Assembly: GCA_003993805.1 (NCBI GenBank)
Contig: RSEF01000003.1
Coordinates: 61,475,759 to 61,539,758, forward strand
Reading direction: 5' to 3'
Length of the DNA stretch: 64,000 nt
DNA from: Himantopus leucocephalus
Taxonomy: Eukaryota > Chordata > Aves > Charadriiformes > Recurvirostridae
Part shown: in pieces, positions 1 to 12,400 of the stretch
Numbering within the stretch: the stretch's first letter is position 1
How the letters are laid out: every line of letters starts with the position of its first letter
Notes under the pieces: generated by a model
Databases searched by the model: none
Seen by the model: the letters and a program-made list of their open reading frames with translations, nothing else
Told to the model about the DNA's origin: nothing
Program-made: the position numbers and the translations under genes

Positions 1-3000
1 CATTCCCTGCTGGTGTCCAGGACTACATGTGGCTCCAGGATACACAAAATATAACCAGATGACAAAGCAAGGAAAGCAAAATAAAAGAACATCTGAAGTG
101 CATTATTTCCTGTGATTACAGGATGAATTAGCAATACCTGCTGTGGGATTCTTCTGTCTGCAGTACACGAGAATTAACTGAGAGATAAAGAGGGACTTGA
201 GAATTTCATGTAGAATTAGCCCTTTAAAGTGAATTTTTTGGGGGGGAAGAAAACAAAGACTTTAGTCAAAGACCAAAGTATAGCATCAGTCTGAATGAAG
301 CCACATTTCTTATTCGTCTAATGGTGCTCCCTGACACACTTAATAACACCATGTATCTTTTTCCAGCCTGACATATCCCAACTTTACAGATTCAGTTCTG
401 AGTCTCATGTGCAAAGGAAAGTGACTCAGGAAGACCCTGCAGGTAGCAGATGTCCAAGAGAGGTGAGTCTAGAGGGTTTCCCCGACTCAGTGACCATGCC
501 ATCCCTGTCGTTAGGATGCCTGTAGTTTGCCCCTTCTGCATCACACAGAGGTAACCGAATCTCGGGCTGCCCGCAGACCGTGGACGGCTGTGCAGCCTTG
601 CAACATGGACGCATAGCAATGTTCCACACGCCGTGGTACGGAGGGGCAGCAGACTGTGCACACCACCAGTAAAGCTGTACTCAAAATGAGCCTAACGAAC
701 ACCATGTAGCTGAGATTGCCCTTTCAGGGTTCCCCAATGACTTGCGCAGACCCTGTGTGTGAGTCTGCACTTCAAATAGATACATATTCACGGAGTTTGC
801 CACAGCCCCAATTAATATAGGAATATCAAACAGTAATTCTTCTGGATGTCTTCTGGGACTTGGAATTTATTCTTCTGCTGGAAATCTTTGTGGTGTTTTC
901 CATGTGTCAGGCAATTTCCCATCCCCCTTCCCCCAGGACAGCTTTTTTTTTTTAGGTCAGTAACCAGAAAGGGCAAAAAATAAGTGTCTGAGAGACTAGC
1001 GTATGGAGTTTTCTTGACAACATATTCAGGCTGTTCTGCCCGGCATATAGTTGGGTTTGCCAAAGCCAGGTCCCAACAATTTCAAAGTGCAGAACATAGA
1101 AAACAAGATCAGAATAATTGTAAATTAATGCTTAGAGTTTAACAAGCTGCCTTCCTAACAAACCAACTATAATTATGCCTCCCACAAACATACATGTATC
1201 AGCATTTGTTTTTAATTTAAGGTCTATATAAAGAGCTCAGTAGTGGATTGTCCCAGTCGGATTTGTATCACGAATGACTTTATCCAGAAAAGTGAGGGAC
1301 TTTTCAAACTGTACTCGCCTTGGTTTGATTCACACTTGTGGATGCTTGTGTAATGTTTCTTAAAAATATTTTCCAGAATCTAAGTGGGTTTTTTTTTCTA
1401 CTGAGGCAATAGAAAATGATCCCACTGGTGTTACTGGAAGCTTGACTGAGTCCCTATGTTCAATAAATATACCTCACCACAGACGTATTGGTAAAGACAC
1501 AGTTTATGGTAGTAGCCAGGATCCATGACAAACTTTTTAAAGTGTTTGCTAAATTGATGTGTACAATCATATACAACAGAATGCTGCCACTACATATATA
1601 TGTGAGTCATTATAATATGCTTTAGCACAGGCACGTGCATCATATTCAGTCGAGTCATAATGACAGCCTTCTCTTTTGTCTCTTCCTTATGGCTGTAGCT
1701 CCCATTAATTTATCCTGTCAGTCACCTGTAACAATTAAAAGTAGATTGAGTCACTAACATGAAGATTTCCATACGTTGCAGAACTTTTATTTAGATTTTA
1801 AATATTTACTGTGATCATGTTTAAGTATTCTTGTCATCTACACAAGTCTCTAAACTGTTTGAATCCTGCTAAGATTTTAGCCTTGATCATTTTTTTTTGC
1901 AGTGAATTTTACAGTTTAATTCTGTGCTGAATGAAAATTATTTACGTTTATCAGTTTAAAATTTGCCTCCTTTCAATTTCAAGGAATTTCCTCTTTTACT
2001 ATGAAGGAAAAAACAATGGCTATTTATGAGCCATTCCCGAGTATACACTTTAGTCACGTCCCATTTTATGCATCTCCTCTATAAGACAAATTCTTAATCC
2101 TTTTAATCTTTCTTCATGTAATAAATTTCCCATGCCCCTGATTCTCATTACTTATCTCCCTCTGTATCAACAACATACTTCATAGACCTACAAGAAGTGA
2201 ATGACGATCTCTGCTGTGATCGTATCTTTTTTTTTTTATGTGCATTCAGTGGCAAAAACAATTGATCAGGGATTTTCAGTGAGTGCTTAACAGTGGCTAC
2301 AGCTACCATGCTCTTGGCAACCATGCTTGAATTTGAACTCCTGCTCTCGCAGACCCTGTGGTTCAAGGCGGTTCCCCTCCTTGCAGAGACTGTTGGGTCA
2401 CTGCAGACGAGTAGCAGCCTGAGAGCCAGCAGGGAGGCCATAGGGTGACAGGGGAATTTGGGATTACACCCAAAATGTTTCAGGAAGTATAGATATAGCT
2501 GAAGTCACTGAAATATTTTATTCCTTATTGTAACAGTAACTTTACATACTTGTGAGGAACACAAATGGCTCATGTTAAACCATCCAAACAGGCAACTTTT
2601 CCAGATTGAATTGCCATTACATTACCTATTCATCTAACTTAGCTAGATCCTGTTGAAAACGTGTAAGGTCTTGACTAACATACATCACTAACTCACATGC
2701 GAAACTCATTGTTCTGCAGTCTGATCCATTCTCAAAGAAATAATAAATATATTTAACATGCTCATTCACACTGAGGGAAATTGGAGACGCTTGCTATTTA
2801 CCATATGTACAATATGATCATTTATTAATACTCTTCACTTTCGGACTCCTAAATCGGCTTCTGATCTAGATGGTGTAATTTTAAACAAAAACAGACATGT
2901 ATTTATTGGCTGCAGTTCTTTTGATCTAGTCAGATCATTTATCAGCTGGAAAAGTGCTTAGTGACATTGATAATATCTATATTTTAAAACATAACACCCA

Positions 3001-5840
3001 CACTGCATAGTGTGGTATAACATCTGGAATTATGCTGTTTTTTTCCCAGACTATGTCTTGCTTAACTTTGGATTAAAAGGAAACAATATTGAAATACAGT
3101 GAATGTTTTTTAACTTAGAACTTTAAAACTATTAAAAAGCTGGGTAACCTCACTTCAAGAAGAAATAACTCATTTGAAAGACTTTATGTTTAGCTAAAAG
3201 AAATTACTGAATATTTTATTAATTGTTTCGTACTGTTACAAAAAACTCTAGTAGTGCTGGGGCTGGGAGTGCCCAGGACACTGCTGAAAAAAACAGGATT
3301 ACCAGTGATACTGCCAGCTGGATTAAGACTGGTGGTCTTAGTTCACTTCTTAATGAACATGCCTTAAAGTAATATATAATCTCATTGGGCAGGAAGGAAA
3401 TGAATGCTCATAGTGTTTACCAGAAGTGACCTGGTTAGTTATTCCTCAGCTGGAGCTGCTGGAGCCAGACTGATGAGGTTCTCTGATGGTGCTTTAATTG
3501 CTGCTGAATGGATAATGTTTAGTTATAGACAGCTTTGCTATCAAATGAATACCTTCCATGAACCTTGCATTCACTTACAAATAGCACTAACTGAGGTATA
3601 GCTAGGGCTTGAGGACTAAAGCTTGAACGCCTTTCCCTAAAATATTTACATAGGTCTCAGAGTTAAGAAAAGGCAAGGAATGATCACAGTGTATTTATGA
3701 CTCTCTCAAGATACTTCTGTAATATGAAATAATTGCGCTTCTGTATGGAATTGTTGTTCTTGGGTTTTTTTTCCTCGGGTCTTCATATGATATAACCTAC
3801 TACACTTTAAATGAAGAAAAATAGCAGCCTTCCACATTCACTGTTAATGCCATGGAAAGACTATATAGTGTATCATCTCCTACCCTGGGCTTAAATCATC
3901 TTTATATTTTTACAACTATAATTTATTTTCTTTTTTTAAATACTAATTTTGAAATCTTGAAAACAATGTTGCATTTGAATATCAAGCAAATGAAATGTAG
4001 GTCATATCTGTGGATGCCACAGTCACTAAAAATCACGAGCAATAACATAAATGTGAATGTAAAATTCAAACATGAAAAAATGATTATTTGATAAGCAGCT
4101 GGTGATCTGTATAAAAAGCATGAATAGGAAGGATAAAAGAAACATCTTTGCAATAGGATGGTCAGGCGTGAAATAAGAAATGCCACTACTTGAAAGAAAA
4201 AAGATGCTAAATTTACATGATTAAGATTTACTGGAGATTTTAACATTTTCAAAAAGGGATCTAAGTAATTTTGGAGACTGGAAAGAGTGCCATTTCCAAG
4301 GTAAAGCTGTTGGAGGCAGACTGGCAGGGCACTGTAAGGGTTGTAGTGCTACAGTGTTTTAAGTTACTTCACTAAAGGCTCAGCACATGCTGGAATCAGG
4401 TTTTGAATTTAGGTATGTGTCACCCTGGCTGTGTAACATTAAATCATAATGTACGACAGCAATTCTTCACTTTTGTATCTTTGACCCATATCAAGAGACT
4501 GGGACAGATAAGGATCAACACAACTTCTGTCAAACCTCCGCTGTAGAGAACATTTGGGTCACTAAAGGTCAATAGGACACCAGCATTAATTAGAAATCTT
4601 TGTTTCCAATTCTATTTTACCCGTAGCACCATATGAAAGACATTATACAGATCCTAAGTTTGTACAGCTGCATGTGCTGTTCTGTACAAATTAGTTAGAA
4701 ATATGCAAATAACATAAGGAAACAATTTGCACATTTGCATACAATTTGTATACGAACACAAACTTTGGTTTATGTTTAACACACCCTGCCTCTGGCGGTG
4801 ACCAGGAAGGATGTGGAGTTGCAGATAGTGACTGTTTTGGTGTGTGGGGCAGGATGAGACGATAGTTAGGTGGCAGTTACAAAACCAGGGTATGTGTCTT
4901 TGTAGGGATGTGTGGCTATGCGGTGGGATATCAGAGGACACCTGGGGCACGCAGGTGGCTGGAGGAGGCTGGATTTCTGGTGTTGTCAAAACCAGGTAAA
5001 AAGATGGTAAATAAAGTATTAAACGTCTTGAAGACGGACACATCCCACTTGAGAAGTATTAATGGGAACATCTGCCTAGCAGCTCTTGAGCATGTAGGTG
5101 AATGCAGGTATCCGGGGAATTGCTGGGCTGGAGGATGTAGAAGCAACTCAGTCTCTCAGAGCTGGAGCTCAGCAGGGAGCACTGACAGGGCCTGTGAACA
5201 GGAATCACTCTCCCGTCTCCCTCTGCCACCGAAGCCAACAGTCTTCTCTGCTTGCCCTTCTCTCTCTGACCCAGCAAGGGGAGTAGCTGTAGGGATGTTC
5301 CTTGCCTAATCCCTTGGCACTGCAACAGCACTTGCAGGCTGACACTCGGTTTTAGATGGTGCCAATGAAGTCAAATCAAGACCTCCCTGGAGCCTAAGGC
5401 TTTGACATTTTGCTGCTTAACACTGCCAATAGCTGATTAATACAGTTTGCATTTACCTACAGCCAGCTCAGTTAATCCCAGCCGTTAGTTGGTCACTGGA
5501 TTGTAGTGGCTACTGGTCACCAATAAACAAGGTCAATTGAAGCCGTTTCAGATCCAGAACTGAAAAAAACTTGTCCTTCATGTCAAAGCCTTCCAAACTC
5601 TGTGCCTGTGGTGGTACACAAATATGGAAATGGTACCTTAAGAGTGTGTTTAAATGAGCATACCCTTCAGTGAACTTAGGCCAACCCAGAATACACAAAA
5701 CAGTTACATCAATGCCAATGTAGTGATCTTAAATATGCTTACTTACATATGTGCACATATGGCTGCAGCAGTTTAGCATATTTTGAACTTAGGGTGTGAA
5801 TAATGTAGAAATGAGGGTTACGCTTCAAATGCCAAAACCG
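1..5840. other. Upstream intergenic DNA, no gene supported
   Basis: AT-rich DNA upstream of the HBS1L CpG island. Open frames on both strands are short, overlap one another, start at arbitrary methionines and resemble no protein I recognise; the longest are about 130 codons near 4654-5309. No tRNA, rRNA or clear transposon end is visible. In mammals and birds HBS1L lies head-to-head with MYB, so this stretch is inferred to be the HBS1L-proximal part of the HBS1L-MYB interval. No MYB exon is seen. Confidence 0.6.
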
Positions 5841-6300
5841 CACCCGACTGTAGGACTGGACACGTGGCAGGGTCGGTAGCGGGATGGTTGGATGCCGGCA
5901 CCCTCAGCGTCAGCCACAGCATGGCTAGGACGGGGTTGTTTCCCTGTCGGGGGGTAGGTGAGGTGTAAAGGCGTTACCCCAGGCCGGGATTACTCCGTCG
6001 TTACTCCCACGCCACCGGAGATCTCCCAGAGCGCGGCGCCACAGCGGCTGTTCCCTCACCGCCGAGGTGAGGTAGCCGAGGGAGGCCGAGGCCGAGGCCA
6101 GGGGCGCAGGCCCTGCGGCGGGTCTGGCGGCCTCCCCAGCCCCTCAACTGAGCCGGGCCAGGCAGCGCGAGGCCCGGGTCCGCCGCTGACGTGGACAACA
6201 GCCCGGCGCGGGGGCGGAGCGCGAGCGGCTTAGGGAGCCGCCCCGCCTTCGCCCCGCGCGACCGGCCGAGCAGGAAGCCGCCGGGCGAGGCGGGAGAGGC

Positions 6301-6312
6301 CGCGCGTGCGCG
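6301..6312. promoter_or_regulatory. NRF1-type binding site
   Basis: CGCGCGTGCGCG fits the palindromic NRF1 consensus YGCGCRTGCGCR at every position. A second copy with one mismatch lies at 6343-6354. NRF1 sites are typical of CpG-island promoters and usually sit within about 100 bp of the start of transcription, which fits the distance to the start codon at 6451. Confidence 0.6.
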
Positions 6313-6386
6313 ATAGCGCGGCCAGGGCGGAAGAGTGCCCGGCGCGCCTGCGCAGGGGGATTCCGCCAGGCCCGCCGGACACCAAC

Positions 6387-6398
6387 ATGGCGCCCTAG
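6387..6398 (+). other. Three-codon upstream ORF (Met-Ala-Pro-stop)
   Basis: ATG GCG CCC TAG begins 64 nt before the HBS1L start codon. Its context is strong, with A at -3 and G at +4, whereas the main ATG has A at -3 but T at +4. If transcription starts upstream of 6387, scanning ribosomes would meet this minimal ORF first. The same bases form a YY1-like ATGGCG core, so the element could act in DNA rather than in RNA. Confidence 0.45.
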
Positions 6399-6450
6399 GT
6401 CTGCCGCGCTAGAGCCACCGCGGGCGAGCGAGGCGGCCGCCGCCGCCATC

Positions 6451-6493
6451 ATGTCCCGGCACAGGAACGTCCGAGGCTATAACTACGATGAAG
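6451..6493 (+). CDS. HBS1L: HBS1L exon 1 (coding part)
   Basis: Starts with [14 protein letters not shown], the conserved HBS1L N-terminus (human has Ala at position 2). It ends one base into an Asp codon at G|GTAGTG, phase 1. The start has A at -3 within GCCGCCATCATG. No other in-frame ATG lies downstream before the donor. Confidence 0.97.
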
Positions 6494-9400
6494 GTAGTGG
6501 CGAACGGGAGCCGGCGGCAGAGCTGCGGGGGTCGCCCCGGACGCCGCCCCAACCGCCGGTCCCTTCGCGCCTCCCCCCCCCCCGCCCCTCTCCCCTCCGC
6601 CCCTCTCCCCTCCGCAGGCCCGCGCTCCCTTCCCCCGGCGGACTCTTCCGCCCCGCGGGGGTGCGCGGCGATGTCCGCCGGTGCGGGTGGAGGGGAGGGG
6701 AGGGCGCTGGGGGGGCTGTCAGGGGCGGTGGGTGGGGAGAAGGAGGCCTCCGCCCCGCCGCGGGGGTTGGACGAGGCGCCGTGCGAGGCCCGTCCCTCCT
6801 CCGCCGCTTTCCCGCCCGGGCCCACGCGGCCGCGCTGCCGCTGCCCCTCATGGCTGCCGCCTGCTCTGCCGGGGGCTGCCCCACGGCGGGAGGTGGCGGG
6901 GGCGGGCGGGCGGGGGTGGGGGGGAGCGCGGCCCCGGCACGCAGGCCGAGCCCCGGCGGGGTTTAGCTGCCTTGCCTTAAGCTGGCGGAGTTGACCGCTT
7001 TTCTGGCGGGTGGGAGTGGCTTGAAAACCAGCCTCGGAACAACTGAACCCGCCCTTCTCCACTCTCGTGAAACTGAAAAAGTTTGTGTTCCCGCTCTAAC
7101 TCTAGCGAATTGTTGCTGATGTTCAGCCGTAATAATAGATAAGAGGCAACAGCCGTCCCTCGTTGAAGAAACGTAGTTCTTAAGGATGGAGTTGAGCATC
7201 TAAGGAAGAACCGGTTTTTCAGACATCTTTCTGCCGTATTTTACTTAAGCTTGCATGGAATGAACGAGCTCTTGTGTAAGAACTCGGCTGGTGCCTGCAG
7301 TGCTGCAGCTTTCCTGGTGCCCTGTGCCATTAACTTAGGCAAACTGTAAATCACAGCTTTTTTTTCTCAGTGGTTTTTTTTTTGTGTCGGCTTGGGCTGT
7401 GGAAAAATGGACGCACTTGCAGTTGACGCTGGTATTTTAAAGAACCCTTTGGTATGGGACCAGCTATTTTGTTTCCTCACTTTGTCAGGTTATGTACAAA
7501 ATACACAAAAATTGTAAGAAATCTGCCTCTGGTCTCTTGCTGTGAGTGAACAGATGCAACGTGTATATGTATTATAGTATCACAATTTGTGTTTGCACTG
7601 TGGTCTTGGAATTTTTGGGGAAGTCATGTAAATCCATGTGAGCCATGACATCTGTGTGGCCTACCTTGCAGGTTTTGCTAGTGTAAGTTTACCTAATATA
7701 GGCAAAATCTGAGGCTGGATTGGGGATTTTACTGCTTGATTCTTTCATCCTCTAGAGATTTTCTTCATCACAGATTGGTTGAAATGTTGATTTCAGCTGA
7801 ATGTCTGTCATCTGTGAAACTGGGTGCCCAATCTGTAGAATTCCTTTCACTGTTTGTACACTCATTAGAATCCCTTTTAATGAGGTTGCTGAGTAATTTG
7901 CTGTAGCCGTGTGAGGCTTAGGTTGCTATTGCTGTTTGAAACTTCACTGTTGCATTACACATCAGTTTTAATTAGAAGTGTGTATATGTGTGGTCTTTAT
8001 ACTTACACTGTATGCTATTATTGTAGTTGCATACAATAATTTCTGTCCTAAATGAAGTACACTTCTGTGTCTTTTTATGTAATATAATGCCATGTGTTCT
8101 TTCTGTGCCACTTATGATTCTATAATGCTTTGTCTGTCCCCATTATTTGTCTTCTTTCTAAAGTAAATATTTGCAGGTTTTTTTGGTCTCCTTTCATAGG
8201 AAGCCTTCTGAGGCCTTAGATCTTGCGGCCATTATTTGACCATATTCTATTTATTCTCTCTCCTTTTTGAGGTATTGTGATCAGAACTGAATGTGATATT
8301 CCAGCTGAGAGTATGTTGGTGATACAATTGTTGATACTGTGGAATGCTTCTGTGGCTTCTACTCTGTTCTCTGTAATTTCTGTTATTTTTAAATAATTAT
8401 TTTTATGGTCCATGCAAGCTGAGCCATTTTCACTAAGATGCCTTTACTTAGTCTAGAAATTAAACTAGTATGGGATATACAAGTGATTCAAGTAATGCAC
8501 AGTAACAAGACTTACCTTGATTTCACTTACTACTAACTGTGAATGTTAAGCATTCACAGAAGTCATCTTGGAGTTCTCCTTGACGCTCTCCAAGTATTGG
8601 GCAAACTACAAAAAGTGTTCTTACCTTGAAAAAAATGTATACCTCTTCTCTAGACGTTTTATAGATTAATTGGTCATAGCGTGGAACCAGGAGACAGTGT
8701 GTTATTTTCAATGTGGTCAAAAAGTAGATAACAAGATGTTCTTTTATTTAAAGACAAACAATCAAAACAAGCCCGTAATACATTTCTTTGTCCCATGATA
8801 CTTAATTTCCAAAGTAACTTCCTGGGTCTTTCACTACATTTTTCATACTCTTGTGCCAGCCCTTTTAGCTTTTGTTTGGCTTTTTTTTTTGAAAATTATA
8901 GTGGGTTCTAGAGTTAAGTTTACTTTGATTTTCTTTTTCCATGTTGAGAGATAAATGAACCTTTCATGCCCCAAATTCTGAGCCTTTTATAGATGGATAC
9001 AAAGTTTGTAATACCCAGATGTGTGGTCTGTAAGTTGGTATCACAGTGCAGATTTTTTTTAGCTGTTAGCTACTTTTTTCTGCTCTTTTAAAACAACAAA
9101 CATGTTATTTCTGAAACTGCCAAGTGTATGCAATAGCATCTTTAAAAGTATTTCATTACTTTTTTCATGCATTTAATTATTACTTAGTGAAAATTACAAA
9201 TTTATTTTCAAGATTTGTTAGGATTTTTTTTTAGAGTTGTGATAATTTACTTTCTCCTTGTGTTTCCTGATAATCGATAACTTTTTTTAAAGGGCAAAAA
9301 ATATATATCTGTGTCTAAGTAACTTGCTTTTTGGCTGAAACAGTTTTGTGTATTCAAAGGGAATTGCGAATTGTTTTCGCCTTGCTGAACTTGAGTTGAA

Positions 9401-12400
9401 AGGTAGATGGCCGTGAGGGTAGACCAGAGAAGAAAGCTGAGAAGTAGATAAGTATGGAGTAGAAATGCTGATCCTGAGTTGCTGGAGTAGAGATTGTAAT
9501 TGAACTGTCTGTGGTTAAGACTATTGCGAGGTCAAGCAGGAATGTGAAGTGCCATCGGTAAAGGTTTGCGGAACTGAAGAAAGTTGGGTTTGGACTGTAA
9601 GGGCAGCCTTCCAAAGGAGATCCTGAAGGAAGCGGTGTGATGCGTGGCAGTTCCTGAAAATTTTCAGCTTTCCTAGTGAATAGAGTATTAAATGTTAAAA
9701 TTCTATTACTGTAACTTAGAATTTCTCACCTATGTAAATAAGCAGTACTTAACTGCACTTTTGGAGTACTAGAAATGCATAATTTCTTAAAACCTTGTGT
9801 AAAAACTACCCTTTTAATTATAACATTAAGTATTTAGAAATTGTGCAGACTAATCTTACTGTTTCTGCTTCATAGATTTTGAAGATGATGATGTGTATGG
9901 CCAATCAGTAGAAGACGATTATTGCATTTCTCCTTCAACAGGTTAGTTCAAATAAACATTGTCCGTTGATTCCTACTCTGGTATTTATTTCTAGAATAAA
10001 ATAATCATTGAAAGCTAGTGAAACTTTTGTAAAGTGCCTAGCGGCCATAATCCTGTTAAAGTCAGGTAGTGTTAGGCATTGTTGCACTGGCGGAAGTCAC
10101 ATTAGACAACTGGGCACATCTTCAGTTGTACAAATGTATTATCTTGGATGGTCAGAATGTACTTGATAATGTAAAAATCTGGTTTATGGGAATGTGTTGA
10201 TAGTCTTAACATTTGGTAACTTTGAAAATTGTTAATAGGATCTAGCTGGGCTTAACAGTTGTGATTCTGCACCTACGAGTTGATGTCTCTCCCACAACTA
10301 GTGGGAGAGACAGTAAGTAGTAAGTGTGGCGTAAGGACTCTTATTGTGGGATACAGCGCTGGTCCTTGCTGGCTTCTGTTCTCATGCACGATCATGTGGA
10401 GCTAATAAGCCTTCTGGCATTTGTAATGTTTCAAAGTAGATATAAAAATAGTGATGCTGTGTGCTCAGGTGAGACGTAATTGGAGTGGCTTAGCCCAGCT
10501 GAATTCAACCTGACTGTAGAACCATTAGGTTGTGTTCTCCAGTCAAATCTCTGGCAAGATTGTCAGTTCAGGGTTTCCCCAGATTTGGTGGCAGTGTTTC
10601 TAGAGCTGAGTAGGCCCTGAAAATAGTATGGCTGATGTTGATGTGAAGTGTTGCTACTGCAGGTAACTAGGCTGGATCTAAAACCACTGTGACTGTGATG
10701 TTGTCTGTGACCTCTGGCCACAGGTACCTGAGTTAGTTAGGTCTTTAAAAATCTGTTCCTTTGTCATCCTGTTGATTTTAGATAAGCGAATCTAGATGTG
10801 TATTTTTATTATTTGTAGTCAAATTCCCTGATTTCAATTCAGATTGTTGCATTCATTTTCTAAGTTTAATAGCTAGAATTTTTTGGACTTTTTCTAAGAA
10901 TTAAGGTAGCCTTGTATTTTGTGCTGGAAATGTGCAGTGTGTTTACTTTTTAATTAAGTATAAACAGCTAAATTGCAAACTTAGTTCTTGTTTATGCACA
11001 GTAATTTTCCTAAGAATTATTTTTATTTAAACTTCATTTATAAAGTAATCTGATCTAGATTGTATAGCAATCTTCTAATAGTTGCTTCAGTTATGGTGAG
11101 TGAATATGAAATGGTATGCATTTGGGTAACAGTTGCTAAGGCTATACTACTTAACTGCTGGCTATACATACGCTTTCAGTATGTGTTTCAGAGCTGGGGA
11201 GAATATTATGTAACATAAGGAAATTTGTTTACATTATACTTTGTAGATTTCTGAGAGTATGTAATGACTCGGGCTCATGTTCAACAAGAACCTGAATTAT
11301 ATATGCCTTAATGTGTTGCAAAATCAGTGGAATTACACGCTTGTTTAAAGTTTTGTGTGAATGTACATTTTAACTCATGGGCTGTATTTTGAATGAAATT
11401 CCAAGAAGAAAAGAATGTGTTCAACTCCATTAAATTATTATCAGTAGTTTGACAGTACCATATTGTAAAAGCAATGCTATTTTCAGTATAATTTTCTTTT
11501 TTCCTTGTAACTGAGGTAAAAAAAAAAATGATTGTGGAGTAAGGTTCTGAAGACATTAGGCCATAGATGGTAATTAGGTGTAGAAAATACTATTTTCCAA
11601 ACCTGGAGTATATTCTTTTGTTTGAATAGTGAACTTTGCAGAATGACTGCATTACATGGATACAAGGATATTACCCAGCCTGCGGTTTCACTGTGATGAT
11701 GACTTATATTCTAGCATAAACTGGTGTATGCTCTGCTCTGTACAGTCTTCAGCTTGTAGTCATTACACAGTAGTGTCCCATCCTCCCCCCCCCCCAAAAC
11801 CACTGCAACAGGTCAGCATCCTAACTTTTTTTCCCCTTTAGATATCTTTTGTTTTTAAAGGAGGAAAAAAGATTTCACTTTTTTAAGACTTTGTTTTTTA
11901 CCTAATGCAGCAGCTCAATTTATCTACTCCAGACGAGACAAACCAGCGACACTTGCTGAGCCACTAGAAGAAGAGTATGGCTATGAAGGTACAGATGATA
12001 CCGCCGATTATTTTACATCCAATCATCAGTTGACTGAAGTTGATAGAGGTAATTATAGAAAATAATTAATTCTCAGAACAGTCTCTTTTATGAATTAAGG
12101 ACTTACTAAAATAGGCTTAAATTAATGTTTGTTACTTGACTGGCACTGCTCACAATTTTGTAACCTTGTAGCACACCACCCTTCATGAGCATAGCTTCAG
12201 TGTGATTCTGGAAGTTTGTAACTACCTTTTGCATACTACTTGTAACTTGGTTGCACGCATTGAAATATGTTCATTATTTCTAATAAGAAACTAAGAAATT
12301 TGATACGAAATTCAGACATAAGAACAGCTGTACTGCCTCAGGCCAAGCATCCATGTAGCTCAAGGTCTTCACTCTGCAAATGGATGCTTGGGGAAGAGTA

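Larger units (their letters stand above)
5840..7050. promoter_or_regulatory. HBS1L: CpG island promoter of HBS1L
   Basis: GC content and CpG density rise sharply here against an AT-rich background, and the island spans the HBS1L start codon at 6451. No TATA box is seen. It holds a perfect NRF1-type site (YGCGCRTGCGCR) at 6301-6312, a one-mismatch NRF1-like site at 6343-6354, YY1-like ATGGCG cores at 6387 and, on the minus strand, over the start codon, and several GC boxes. This is the usual design of a TATA-less housekeeping promoter. The transcription start cannot be fixed from sequence; the tight group of NRF1 and YY1 sites suggests roughly 6300-6390. Confidence 0.85.

Noticed and set aside
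4088..4104. GATAAG directly followed by an E-box CAGCTG, tempting as a GATA/TAL1 element of the HBS1L-MYB interval
   Set aside because: The spacing and orientation do not fit the usual CTG-N7-8-GATA composite, and both short motifs are common by chance.
4654..5331. Overlapping 90-133-codon frames on both strands upstream of HBS1L
   Set aside because: No recognisable protein, no splice or promoter context, and open frames on both strands at once point to base composition.
6409..7062. Long overlapping frames on both strands (up to 217 codons) over the CpG island
   Set aside because: GC-rich DNA has few stop codons. The frames are Pro/Arg/Gly/Ala-rich, overlap in every frame, and only the first 43 bases from 6451 match HBS1L.
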